Positions 54,201 through 64,000 of a stretch of DNA of 64,000 nt are shown here, piece by piece. The notes under the pieces are model-generated. The model searched no databases and had not been told where the DNA came from. It was given only the letters and a program-made list of their open reading frames with translations. Numbering within the stretch: position 1 is the stretch's first letter; each line of letters opens with the position of its first letter. Source of the stretch: Hordeum vulgare subsp. vulgare (lineage: Eukaryota; Streptophyta; Magnoliopsida; Poales; Poaceae); contig NC_058519.1 of assembly GCF_904849725.1 (NCBI RefSeq), positions 110,038,881-110,102,880 of the forward strand, read 5' to 3'. The position numbers and the translations under genes were made by a program.

Positions 54201-55231
54201 GTGCCGACGGCGATTGCATCAACCTTGGAACCGTTTCCTACGCGCATCGTCACTTCGTCTTTCGCCAGCCTCCGTCTATTCCGCAGTTCCTGTTTCGAGT
54301 TGCAAATGTGAGCAACAGAACCGGTATCGAATACCCAGGCACTACTACGAGAGCCGGTTAAGTACACATCAATAACATGTATATCAAATATACCTGATTT
54401 TTCTTTGCCCGCCTTCTTATCTGCCAGATACTTGGGGCAATTGCGCTTCCAGTGACCCATACCCTTGCAATAGAAGCACTCTGTTTCAGGCTTAGGTCCA
54501 GCCTTGGGTTTCTTCGGCGGATTGGCAACAGGCTTGCCGCTCTTCTTCGAATTGCCCTTCTTGCCTTTGCCGTTTCTCTTGAAACTAGTGGTCTTGCTCA
54601 CCATCAACACTTGATGTTCTTTACGGAGTTCAGACTCTACGACTTTCAGCATCGCAAACAACTCGCCGGGAGACTTGTTCATCCCTTGCATGTTGTAGTT
54701 CAACACAAAGCCTTTATAGCTTGGCGGCAGTGATTGGAGGATTCTGTCAGTGATAGCTTCTTGCGGGAGTTCAATCCCTAGTTCAGCTAGACGGTTTGAG
54801 TACCCAGACATCTTGAGCACATGTTCACTGACAGACGAGCTTTCCTCCATCTTGCAAGCATAGAATTTATCGGAGGTCTCATACCTCTCGATCCGGGCGT
54901 TCTTCTGAAAGATAAACTTCAACTCCTGGAACATCTCAAATGCTCCATGACGGTCAAAGCGACGTTGAAGTCCCGGCTCTAAGCCATACAAGACTGCACA
55001 TTGAACTATTGGGTAGTCCTCCTTACGTGCTAGCCAAGCGTTCTTAACATCCTGATCAGCCGTAGCGGGTGGTTCATCTCCTAGCGCAGCATTAAGGACA
55101 TAATCCTTCTTTCCAGCTTGTAAGATTAGCCTAAGATTACGAGCCCAGTCTACAAAGTTGCTTCCATCATCTTTCAACTTAGCTTTCTCTAGGAACGTAT
55201 TAAAATTGAGGATGACACTTGCGTGAGCCAT
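51251..55231 (-). CDS. Intact BARE1 Gag-Pol polyprotein
   Basis: 1326 residues with no stop, about the expected family length. In order: capsid (1-200); basic linker and CCHC knuckle (C252, C255, H260, C265); aspartic protease FDTG (D302); GAG-pre-integrase finger (H439, H444, C470, C473); integrase core D500, D563, E599 (DD35E spacing) with GKRP and family motifs to about 700; Copia reverse transcriptase (QMDVKTAFLNG with D915; catalytic YVDD at 1000-1003); and RNase H (GYVDASFD, then CEAEYMAASEA) to the C-terminus. The product forms particles, cuts itself, copies element RNA and integrates the DNA. Start chosen at MAHASVILNFNTFLEK because it aligns with the Angela-type start at 27824. It ends 52 bases before the 3' LTR. 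All catalytic residues are visible. Confidence 0.95.
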   Translation of the reverse strand: MAHASVILNFNTFLEKAKLKDDGSNFVDWARNLRLILQAGKKDYVLNAALGDEPPATADQDVKNAWLARKEDYPIVQCAVLYGLEPGLQRRFDRHGAFEMFQELKFIFQKNARIERYETSDKFYACKMEESSSVSEHVLKMSGYSNRLAELGIELPQEAITDRILQSLPPSYKGFVLNYNMQGMNKSPGELFAMLKVVESELRKEHQVLMVSKTTSFKRNGKGKKGNSKKSGKPVANPPKKPKAGPKPETECFYCKGMGHWKRNCPKYLADKKAGKEKSGIFDIHVIDVYLTGSRSSAWVFDTGSVAHICNSKQELRNRRRLAKDEVTMRVGNGSKVDAIAVGTVSLQLPSGLVMNLNHCYLVPALSMNIISGSCLLRDGYSFKSENNGCSISMSNIFYGHAPNVRGLFILNLDRDTHIHNIETKRVRVNNDSAIFLWHCRLGHIGVKRMKKLHADGLLESLDFDSLDTCEPCLMGKMTKTPFSGTMERASDLLEIIHTDVCGPMSVEARGGYRYFLTFTDDLSRYGYVYLMKHKSETFEKFKQFQSEVENHRNKKIKFLRSDRGGEYLSFEFGTQLKQCGIVSQLTPPGTPQRNGVSERRNRTLLEMVRSMMSLTDLPLSFWGYALETAAFTLNRAPSKSVETTPYELWCGKRPKLSFLKVWGCDAYVKKLQPEKLEPKAEKCVFIGYPKETVGYTFYLKSEGKVFVAKNGTFLEKEFLSRELSGRKIELDEVVKPLIPLDGGAGQGETPVIATPVEEEVNDDDHETPVQVSVEPRRSTRSRAAPEWYGNPVLTIMLLDNNEPANYEEAMVGPDSNKWLEAMKSEIGSMYENKVWTLEILPEGRKAIQNKWIFKKKTDADGNVTVYKARLVAKGFSQVPGIDYDETFSPVAMLKSVRIMLAIAAFFDYEIWQMDVKTAFLNGFLKEELYMMQPEGFVDPKNADKVCKLQRSIYGLVQASRSWNKRFDEVIKAFGFIQVIGESCIYKKVSGSSVAFLILYVDDILLIGNNVELLESIKGYLNKSFSMKDLGEAAYILGIKIYRDRSRRLIGLSQSTYLDKVLKRFKMEQSKKGFLPVLQGTRLSKTQCPATDEDREHMRSVPYASAIGSIMYAMLCTRPDVSLAISMAGRFQSNPGVDHWTAVKNILKYLKRTKEMFLVYGGDEELAVKGYVDASFDTDPDDSKSQTGYVFILNGGAVSWCSSKQSVVADSTCEAEYMAASEAAKEGVWMKQFMTDLGVVPSALDPITLFCDNTGAIALAKEPRFHKKTRHIKRRFNLIRDYVEEEDVNICKVHTDLNVADPLTKPLPRPKHDRHQNCMGVRFITM

Positions 55232-56502
55232 GATCTACAACACAAATATATTCAAAGTGGACTTTAGACTATGTTCAAGATAATTAGAGTTCAACTTAAT
55301 CAAATTATATGCTAAACTCCCACTCAAAAAGTACATCTCTCTAGTCATTTGAGTGGTTCATGATCCACTTACGCTATCCCAAGTCCGATCATCACGTGAG
55401 TCGAGAGTAGTTTCAGTGGTAAGCATCCCTATGCTAATCATATCAACTATATGATTCATGATCGACCTTTCGGTCTCATGTGTTCCGAGGCCATGTCTGC
55501 ACATGCTAGGCTCGTCAAGCTTAACCCGAGTGTTCCGCGTGCGCAACTGTTTTGCACCAGTTGTATGTGAACGTTGAGTCTATCACACCCGATCATCACG
55601 TGGTGTCTCGAAACGACGAACTGTAGCAACGGTGCACAGTCGGGGAGAACACAATTTCATCTTGAAATTTTAGTGAGAGATCACCTCATAATGCTACCGT
55701 CGTTCTAAGCAAAATAAGGTGCATAAAAGGATTAACATCACATGCAATTCATAAGTGACATGATATGGCCATCATCACGTGCTTCTTGATCTCCATCACC
55801 AAAGCACCGGCACGATCTTCTTGTCACCGGCGCCACACCATGATCTCCATCATCATGATCTCCATCAACGTGTCGCCATCGGGGTTGTCGTGCTACTTAT
55901 GCTATCACTACTAAAGCTACATCCTAGCAAAATAGTAAACGCATCTGCAAGCACATATGTTAGTATAAAGACAACCCTATGGCTCCTGCCGGTTGCCGTA
56001 CCATCGACGTGCAAGTCGATATTTCTATTACAACATGATCATCTCATACATCCAATATATCACATCACATCATTGGCCATATCACATCACAATCATACCC
56101 TGCAAAAACAAGTTAGACGTCCTCTAATTTTGTTGTTGCATGTTTTACGTGGTGACCAAGGGTATCTAGTAGGATCGCATCTTACTTACGCAAACACCAC
56201 AACGGAGATATATGAGTTGCTATTTAACCTCATCCAAGGACCTCCTCGGTCAAATCCGATTCAACTAAAGTTGGAGAAACCGTCACTTGCCAGTCATCTT
56301 TGAGCAAAGGGGGTTACTCGTAACGATGAAACCAGTCTCTCGTAAGCGTACGAGTAATGTCGGTCCAAGCCGCTTCGATCCAACAATACCGCGGAATCAA
56401 GAAAAGACTAAGGAGGGCAGCAAAACGCACATCACCGCCCACAAAACCTTTTGTGTTCTACTCGAGAAGACATCTACGCATGAACCTAGCTCATGATGCC
56501 AC
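55232..56502 (-). other. Leader of BARE1 between primer site and gag
   Basis: 1.27 kb without a gene, related to 27825-29094. Expected to hold dimerisation and packaging signals; not located. Confidence 0.6.
56489..56501 (-). promoter_or_regulatory. Primer binding site of BARE1 (degenerate)
   Basis: The minus strand reads TGGCATCATGAGC next to the LTR end. This differs from TGGTATCAGAGC at several places. The Angela-type copy also has TGGCATC here. Confidence 0.65.
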
Positions 56503-58329
56503 TGTTGGGGAACGTCGCAAGGGAAACAAAAATTTTCCTACGCGCACGAAGACCTATCATGGTGATGTCCATCTACGAGAGGGGATGAGTGATCTACGTA
56601 CCCTTGTAGATCGTACAGCAGAAGCGATGTGAGATCGCGGTTGATGTAGTGGAACGTCCTCACGTCCCTCGATCCGCCCCGCGAACAATCCCGCGATCAG
56701 TCCCACGATCTAGTACCGAACGGACGGCACCTCCGCGTTCAGCACACGTACAGCTCGACGATGATCTCGGCCTTCTTGATCCAGCAAGAGAGACGGAGAG
56801 GTAGAAGAGTTCTCCGGCAGCGTGACGGCGCTCCGGAGGTTGGTGATGATCTTGTCTCAGCAGGGCTCCGCCCGAGCTCCGCAGAAACACGATCTAGAGG
56901 AAAAACTATGGAGGTATGTGGTCGGGCAGCCGTGAGAAAGTCGTCTCAAATCTGCCCTAAAAGCCCCATATATATAGGAGGAGGGAGGGAGACCTTGCCT
57001 TGGGGTCCAAGGGACCCCAAGTGGGTCGGCCGAGCCAGGGGGGAGGACTCTCCCCCCCCCAAACCGAGTCCTACTTGGTTTGGTGGGAGGGAGTCCTTCC
57101 CCCTTCCCACCTCTCCTTTTTTTTTCCTTTCCTTTGATATTTTCTCTTCCTTGGCGCATAGGATTTGGTGGGCTGTCCCACCAGCCCACTAAGGGCTGGT
57201 GTGACCCCCCAAATACCTATGGGCTTCCCCGGAGTGGGTTGCCCCCCTCCGGTGAACCCCCGGAACCCATTCGTCATTCCCGGTACATTCCCGGTAACTC
57301 CGAAAACCTTCCGGTAATCAAATGAGGTCATCCTATATATCAATCTTCGTTTCCAGACCATTCCGGAAACCCTCGTGACGTCCGTGATCTCATCCGGGAC
57401 TCCGAACAACATTCGGTAACCAACCATATAACTCAAATACGCATAAAACAACGTCGAACCTTAAGTGTGCAGACCCTGCGGGTTCGAGAACTATGTAGAC
57501 ATGACCCGAGAGACTCCTCGGTCAATATCCAATAGCGGGACCTGGATGCCCATATTGGATCCTACATATTCTACGAAGATCTTATCGTTTGAACCTCAGT
57601 GCCAAGGATTCGTATAATCCCGTATGTCATTCCCTTTGTCCTTCGGTATGTTACTTGCCCGAGATTCGATCGTCAGTATCCGCATACCTATTTCAATCTC
57701 GTTTTACCGGCAAGTCTCTTTACTCGTTCCGTAATACAAGATCCCGCAACTTACACTAAGTTACATTGCTTGCAAGGCTTGTGTGTGATGTTGTATTACC
57801 GAGTGGGCCCCGAGATACCTCTCCGTCACACGGAGTGACAAATCCCAGTCTTGATCCATACTAACTCAACTAACACCTTCGGAGATACCTGTAGAGCATC
57901 TTTATAGTCACCCAGTTACGTTGCGACGTTTGATACACACAAAGCATTCCTCCGGTGTCAGTGAGTTATATGATCTCATGGTCATAGGAATAAATACTTG
58001 ACACGCAGAAAACAGTAGCAACAAAATGACACGATCAACATGCTACGTCTATTAGTTTGGGTCTAGTCCATCACGTGATTCTCCCAATGACGTGATCCAG
58101 TTATCAAGCAACAACACCTTGTTCATAATCAGAAGACACTGACTATCATTGATCAACTGGCTAGCCAATTAGAGGCATGCTAGGGACGGTGTTTTTGTCT
58201 ATGTATCCACACATGTAAATGAGTCTTCATTCAATACAATTATAGCATGGATAATAAACTATTATCTTGATACAGGAATTATAATAATAACTATACTTTT
58301 ATTATTGCCTCTAGGGCATAATTCCAACA
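56503..58329 (-). repeat. 5' LTR of BARE1 (1827 bp)
   Basis: Starts TGTTGGAATTATGCCC at 58329 and ends CGTTCCCCAACA at 56503. This LTR keeps both terminal dinucleotides. The minus strand is the transcribed direction. Confidence 0.93.
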
Positions 58330-58334
58330 GTCGT

Positions 58335-61300
58335 TTGTTGGCATGATGAGAGTGTGTGCGTGAGAGCCACCCTAAGCCCCGTTTCACCGCGAACCACTCC
58401 CCTCCTCTCTTTTCTTTGATTTTGTTATGGGGTTGTGTAAAGTTTCCGTTTTAACCCTTTTAAAGAAACGTCATCTTTTAAAACCCCTTTTATTAAATGT
58501 GGGGGAAACCCCTTGGGTTTTCTTTATTTCCTCCTTTTGTTTTATTTTAAATCCGTATCATTTTCTTTTCTCTTTTAAAGTGCTTTTATTTTATTCTTTA
58601 AATAAAAGAGGTTTATTTTATTCTTATAAAAAAAGGGTTTCAATTTTAATTCTTCAAAAGGGTTTGTATTTTTTCTTTTAAAAATGCCCAACTATTTCTT
58701 ATAGTTGGGAATATTTTTTTTCAAAAGGGGTCAAAGACATTTATCATATTTTATTTTTGTTATAAGCCTTTCTTTCTTTAAAAATTTATGTTTCAAGAGT
58801 TTTTAAAAAAACAATAGGGAGAGGGAGAGGCCCAGCCGGCCAAGGCAGAGGCCTCCTCCCCCTGCCCTAGCGATCACCCCAGCCTCGCTCTCCTCCCGAC
58901 CGCGCCGCACCTACCTAGAAACCCACGTAGTCTCCCGATCCCCCTATCTCGTTCCGTGCCTCCTCGCACCGTCCTCCCTGCCTCAGCCTTTCTGCTGCCT
59001 CGCCTCCCTCTCCGCCACTTCATCGCCGCCGGCCTCGCCCCGCCGGTCGCCGCCTCCAGCCGCCTGTTCGCCGTGCCCCCGCGCGAGCTCTCGCCGCCGT
59101 TTCCCCGAGCCCCTGCCAGCTCCCGCCGGCAACAATAGCCGCGCCGCCCCGGCTTCCCCCGCCGCTGGCCTGCGCCGCCCGTCGAGCAGCCCCGCACACT
59201 GCCGTTCCCGCGCTCGCCGTGGCCGCAGCCGCCGTCTCCCCGTCGCCCGCCGAGCTGCCGTCTGTGCCCTCCGGCAGTCTTGCGCGCCGCCGTTCCCCGC
59301 CGGTGCCCTGCCCGCGTCGCGCCGCCCGCCGGCCTCGTCCCGAGGACTCTCCTCAACCTCGCTGGCCGTCGTCCGCTCGTCGGTGCCACGCCGCCATGGA
59401 GATGCTCGCTGCCGAGTTGTGCTGTTGCCGCTGTTCTGCTGCTCCTGCGGCCGAAGCTAGAGCCGTTGCTGCTTGCTGTACCTGCGCCGTGCTCGCCTTG
59501 CTGTTGGAGCCGTTGCTGTCACTGCTGTGATGTTGCTGTCTTGCCGCTCTTGCTGCTGCTGCTAGATGCTGCCGCTGCTAGATGCTGTAGATGCTGCTTG
59601 CCTGCTTGCATTTTGTTGCTGTCGGCTGAACTTGCTAGGCTGCTTGGAGATGCTCTATGTTGCCGTGGCTGTTGCCTGCAGATTGCCGTTGCTGTGCCAT
59701 GCTGCTAGCTTGCTCTTGCTGCTTGGCAGGCTTGCTGTTGCGTAGATTATGTTCCTGCCGCCGGGTGCTTGCCCTTTAGCTAGATGCATGCCATAGCTTG
59801 TTGTTGCTGCTAGCGTAGTCTGAGTCAGATGCTAGGTTGCTGGCTGAGCGATGCTAGTTGCTAGATATTAGTTGCTGCCGCTTGTAGCCGTGGCCTCCGC
59901 TCGTATTTGTTTGTGCCGCCGCTTGCCGTCGCCGCTTGCTGTTGCCTTGCCCGGTTGCCTGTTGGAACGTCGCCAAAGTCCGGTGCACCATCCCCGCCTG
60001 CCATGAGTCTTCGACAAGTTCGTCGGGAACCACGACATCCTCGACGTACCTCGATCATCGACGGAGACGTGATCGACTTCTGAGGTGAAGACCGTAACCG
60101 ACGCCGAAGACCGTGCACCGGCGCCGAGATTACGACTACCGTCGTCGAGACCGAGTACCTCGACTTCCACGACGACCACTACTTCCACGACGTCCACGAC
60201 GATCGTTGATCTCCTTCACCGACCCGATCCCCTCCGATTCGCACGCGTCGAAGGTATAACGTTGAGACGTTGTCGTGTACCGTGTACAAGTGATGTATGA
60301 ATATATGTATGTATGCACCGTATGTTGCCCGTTACCCGTTGTCTTCTTTCGTCGTGCCTCGACACATGGGAACTCGAGATACGGGATCACCCCATTCTTT
60401 ATTTAACGTTCCCACACACGTTTCATATACGTTGGCACGATATCTCGACAAGTATCGGGATAGGTACGTTGCCGTGGCATCGTTTCCGCCTTGCCGATAT
60501 AGTTCCCTTTTCGCTCGCCGTGGCGACATATGCTACTTACCCTTCTTGTCGTGATGTAATGAACTTGCATGCATGTTGCATTCATGGCATATATCTTGTG
60601 TTGCATGTCTCTTGTACGTAGCTTCGTTCTAAGTCACGCGTGTTAACCGTCTAGGATGCCTTGTAGAATCACCGCTTCACCCCTTGCCATGTTAAACAAC
60701 ATTAGACATTGTCGTGTTAATAATCGGGAGTGAATTAAATAATTAATCATGGAGTTTCGTTGATATGCAACCCGTTGCATATCGAGCTTCACTTAAAGTG
60801 TAGAGTTTGCATGAGGTGAATTGCCATGCCATCCCTTGCATTTTAACCTGTTCATGCATCATATTAGGATGTGCATCATGTTGTGCATCGTGTGGTGAAT
60901 ATCTAGGTTGATGTTTGTTTCCGGTTTACTCCGTCTCGATAGAGTTTCGCAAGCGTGTCAGAATGTGAGGACCTGTTCGACTACGTTGGTTTGCCGACTC
61001 CACCGAGTTGTTCTTCTTCCAAGCGGGATCTTAGGCAAGATGACCATTTCCCCAGATAGCATTACTATCATTGCCATGCTAGTTTTTACCGCTTCTATCG
61101 TTTATGTCTCGTTGCCTACCACATGTTTACATATCAGCCTCTCAACAACGCCATGATAACCTTTAACCTGTTCGACCTAGCAAACCACTGATTGGCTATG
61201 TTACCGCTTGCTTACCATGTTGATAGCGTTGCTAGTTGCAGGTGCAGTTGCTTCCATGTGAAAACATGGGTTCCTTGTTATATCACCATATCAATTGCTA

Positions 61301-62708
61301 TTTAATTTAATGCACCTATATACTTGGTAAAAGGTGGAAGGCTCGGCCTTTCTAGCCTGATGTTTTGTTCCACCTTTGCCCCCTTAGTTTCCGGCTACCG
61401 GTGTTATGTTCCATAAACGAGCGCTCCTAACACGATCGGGGTTGTCATGGGGACCCCCTTGATAATTCGTTTTAGATTAAAGCTGGTTTGGCAGGGCCCA
61501 ACTTTGGTACTACATTTGCCTAATAACTAATGAACTGCATAGGGAGTAATTAACCGAGGATAATTTAATCAACCCCCGGGCCAGTGCTCCTCATGAGTGT
61601 TGGTCCACCCACCTAGCAGTCGGCGGTGCCACCACGGGGTAACTCGAGGTTTGGTTCCCGTCCACTTTGCATAGACGGTGTGTCCTGAGAACGAGATACG
61701 CGGCTCCTATCGGGTTCGTTGACACACCGGGTGGCCTTGCTGGATTAGTTTTACCTTTACGAGATATCTTGTGCATCGGGATTCCGGTGATGCTTTGGGT
61801 AATCTCAGAGTTGAGATTTTCCACTAGGGAATCCGACGAGATCGCGAGCTTCGTGATTGAGGATTTCTATGCGGCTTGTGGTAATTTGTGATGGACTAGT
61901 TGGAGCACCCCTGCAGGGTTAAATCTTTTTGGAAAGCCGTGCCCGCGGTTATGTGGCAACGTGGAAGCTTTGTTTAACACTGGTTCTAGATAACTTGAAG
62001 TTAATTAATTAAAATATGCCAACTGTGTGCGTAACCGTGACTGTCTCTTTCGTGAGTTCCTTCTCCGATCGAGGACACGGTGGGGTTATGTCTGACGTAG
62101 GTACGTGTTCAGGCTCATTCATTTGATCATCAGTAGTCACGTCTGTTATGCGTAGATCTCCCCCCTCTTATTACTTGTACTCGTAAGTTAGCCACCATAT
62201 ATATATATATGCTTAGCCGCTGCTGCAACCTCACCACTTAACCATGCCTCACCCATTAAGCTTTGCTAGTCTTGATACCTTTGGAAATGAGATTGCTGAG
62301 TCCCCTGTGGCTCACAGATTACTACAACACCAGTTGCAGGTACAGGTAAAGGTTACTCGACGCGAGCGCGTTGATTGTTCATTTGGAGTTGCTTCTTCTT
62401 CTTCATCATCGATCTAGGATGGGTTCCAGGCCGGCAGCCTGGGATAGCAAGGATGGACGTCGTTCTTCTTTTCTCGTTTGTTTTCGTCCGTAGTCGGACC
62501 CTGCTCTTACTCTTGATGATTATGTAATGTACTGATGTGACACAGATGTAGCTTGTGGCGAGTGTAAGCCAATTCTATATATATATCTCTTCTGTTCAGT
62601 ACATGTACTTGTAACGATATCCATTCTTGCGACACGACGAGATGCGCTTCTATCCCTGACGAGGCCTTCGTGCCAAATTGAGGATAGGGTCGCATCTTGG
62701 GCGTGACA
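58335..62708 (+). repeat. LARD copy 2, 3' LTR, second part
   Basis: Resumes at TTGTTGGCATGATGAG, where the 5' LTR continues at about 41628, and runs collinear to the LTR end GCGTGACA. The GC island (about 58830-59400) has a ~15-bp insertion relative to the 5' LTR (near 59195-59215). Frames such as 58874-59389 are composition effects. Confidence 0.88.
60762..60783. promoter_or_regulatory. Conserved palindrome in LARD LTR (copy 2, 3' LTR)
   Basis: Arms GATATGCAAC/GTTGCATATC around CC. Confidence 0.6.
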
Positions 62709-62845
62709 CCACGTCACCGATCCGGGGCGCACCGACCGCCTACCCTGGCCCGTAGATATGCTGACGGCTGCTATCGGCATACCAGCCACGTCATCGATCC
62801 AGGGCTCGATGATCCGTGATCGTAGCTTGCCGTCGGCATAGTGCT
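62709..62845 (+). mobile_element. CACTA DNA transposon, continuation right of LARD copy 2
   Basis: Continues the sub-terminal words seen at 41097-41430 (GATATGCTGACGGCTGC, TTGCCGTCGGCATAG). The right terminal repeat is not certain: GGCATAGTG at about 62835-62843 or TCCTGGTTAGTG at about 63867-63878 (reverse CACTAACCAGGA) could be the end. No transposase frame is visible, so it is non-autonomous or heavily deleted. Confidence 0.55.
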
Positions 62846-62920
62846 ATTTTTCTTATTTATTTATTTTTTGTTCTACTTGTTTCCTCTTTTTTATTTATTA
62901 TTCTTTCTCTCAAAAGTAAT

Positions 62921-63050
62921 TTGATTAACTTAAATGTGCCTTATCTAAACAAAGTATTTTTGATTAACTTAAATGTGCTTTATCTAAACAAAGTATATTT
63001 TTTTTATTAACTTAAATGTGCCTTATATAACTCTTTTTGATTAACTTAAT
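62921..63050 (+). repeat. AT-rich tandem repeat, about 40-bp unit, three to four copies
   Basis: Unit TTGATTAACTTAAATGTGCC plus TTATCTAAACAAAGTAT. Copies begin at about 62921, 62960 and 63003, with a partial copy at 63037. Confidence 0.75.
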
Positions 63051-63886
63051 TGGTCCGCACGGAGGGAATCTGGTTAGACGGGACGGGGTACGTGGGGGGT
63101 AGCTATGCCGCCAGGTCTTGTGGTGGGCCCTCCTACACGGCTCCGTGGGTGTGCCCCCCCCTCGCGGGCGTCGCTGTCGCCGTGTCACGGAGAGGGGAAA
63201 CGGCCACGTCGGGCTGACACGGAGGGAATCTTGGGCCGGGACCGTGTTCGAGGGTGTAGCTATGGGTTGTGCTATTACAACCCGGTGAAAAGACCCATCG
63301 GTCAAACCCCGTCCGGCGTAAGTCAAAGGTCTAGATCCGCCGGTCGTCTGTGTTAGGGTTAGACAGGACCGGGTACCTCTAGGGGTAGCTATGCCGCCAG
63401 GTCTTGTGGTGAGACATCCTACGCGTGTGGAAGTGTGGTGGCAGGCGCAAGCATCCGGCACGTCCTTGACGTTGCTGCTGCACATAGAAATGCCAGTCTA
63501 TCTTGACATTTCTGCTCCACATTAAAACGTCTGCTCCACATTAAAACATCGAACTAGCTCAGCCCACGTAGAAGCGTCATTGACTTTGGCGTTGCTACCG
63601 AGGCTGCAAATGTCGTGGACTATGGCGTTGCTGGTACTCCAGTGATTACTACTATGGTGTTTTGCCCTTATTTTTTTTCAGTCACTGGCGTTCTTTGCTG
63701 CCGTGGCGTTCTTTGCTGCAAGGGACTCCTTGCTGCCCATGCAAAAGTCACTGGCGTTCGTTTCAGTATTCATGCAGTAAAGAAAACAAACATTGTAGCC
63801 CCTCCCTGTGGCACATGTGCAGCAGTGATTACTCCTTGCTGCACACTATTCTGACCTTATTTTTTTAGCTCCTGGTTAGTGATTAC
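63051..63886. other. Non-coding, internally duplicated sequence
   Basis: A ~55-bp segment containing GGGGTAGCTATGCCGCCAGG and TCTTGTGGTG occurs at 63072-63125 and 63356-63411. ACGGAGGGAATCT occurs at about 63060 and 63221. Probably part of the CACTA interior. No convincing frame. Confidence 0.45.
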
Positions 63887-63888
63887 TA

Positions 63889-64000
63889 CTCCCTCTGTTT
63901 CTAAATATAAGTCTTTTTAGGAGTTTTATTAATGGACTACATACGTATATAGACATACTTTAGAGTATAGATTCATTTATTTTGTTCCGTATATAGACAC
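63889..64000 (+). mobile_element. Stowaway-like (Tc1/Mariner) MITE, cut by window edge
   Basis: Begins CTCCCTCTGTTTCTAAATAT directly after a TA (63887-63888, target duplicate), the typical Triticeae Stowaway terminal repeat. It continues with AAGTCTTTTTAGGAG and the reverse-looking ATAGACATACTTTAGAG. The second end lies beyond the window. Confidence 0.8.

Larger units (their letters stand above)
49373..58329 (-). mobile_element. BARE1-type Copia retrotransposon, complete (8957 bp)
   Basis: Minus strand: 5' LTR 56503-58329, primer site 56489-56501, leader 55232-56502, one intact polyprotein (51251-55231), polypurine tract 51199-51212, 3' LTR 49373-51198. Flanked by perfect 5-bp duplicates GTCGT (49368-49372, 58330-58334). 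By eye the two LTRs differ by about six substitutions and three homopolymer length changes over 1.83 kb. Two of the substitutions hit the outer ends of the 3' LTR. With the commonly used grass rate of 1.3e-8 per site per year this is on the order of 0.1 million years, so it is a very recent insertion and possibly still competent. The LTR start TGTTGGAATTATGCCC identifies BARE1. Confidence 0.93.
41431..62708 (+). mobile_element. LARD copy 2 (Sukkula-type, non-coding), with BARE1 nested in its 3' LTR
   Basis: Plus strand: 5' LTR 41431-45985 (4555 bp), primer site 45989-46000, interior 45986-49177 (3192 bp), 3' LTR 49178-49372 plus 58335-62708. Ends are TGTGACAGCCCG and GCGTGACA. Flanks CCGCG (41426-41430) and CCACG (62709-62713) form a target duplication with one G/A difference at a CpG. 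Its LTRs differ from those of copy 1 strongly in the GC island but align elsewhere, so it is a separate subfamily member. No protein frame is recognisable. Confidence 0.85.

Overview
This window is plant intergenic DNA from a large Triticeae genome (wheat, Aegilops, barley or rye type). The evidence is the set of transposon families: a BARE1-type Copia element, an Angela/WIS-type Copia LTR, a Sirevirus-type Copia element, two Sukkula/LARD-type elements with 4.5-kb LTRs and non-coding interiors, a LINE, a CACTA remnant, a Helitron and a Stowaway-like MITE. Family names come from recognition, not from a search, and the species cannot be fixed from this sequence. I found no convincing host protein gene, rRNA gene, functional tRNA gene or CRISPR array.

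Layout. 1-12940: Sirevirus-type Copia element on the minus strand, with its 3' LTR cut by the window edge. It has broken gag and pol frames and an extra ~1.1-kb-codon region downstream of pol that appears to carry its own TATA box and 5'-leader intron. It sits inside the 3' LTR of LARD copy 1 (12941-24871, minus strand). 24872-~25345: scrap of a Gypsy-like element with a tRNA-Asp-type primer site. ~25346-30873: Angela-type Copia element, minus strand, cut off in its reverse transcriptase; it was inserted into another Copia element whose plus-strand remnant follows (30874-~32110). ~33341-34990: 5'-truncated LINE, minus strand. ~35665-38890: a diverged long inverted-repeat element whose arms carry a tRNA-like segment and which hosts a 567-bp Helitron. 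38890-41096: a non-coding LTR-type element with a short LTR and an 85-bp tandem array. 41097-41430 and 62709 onward: a CACTA element split by LARD copy 2 (41431-62708, plus strand). The 3' LTR of LARD copy 2 is itself split by a complete, very young BARE1 element (49373-58329, minus strand). 63889 onward: start of a Stowaway-like MITE.

Insertion order. The CACTA element came first, then LARD copy 2, then BARE1. BARE1 has a perfect 5-bp target duplication and LTRs that differ by about six substitutions in 1.83 kb. Separately, LARD copy 1 landed next to the Gypsy scrap and was later hit by the Sirevirus. Only the BARE1 polyprotein (51251-55231) looks intact and able to supply gag, protease, integrase and reverse transcriptase. 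The LARDs code for nothing visible but keep the primer site, LTR ends and a 3.2-kb interior, so they would depend on proteins from other elements.
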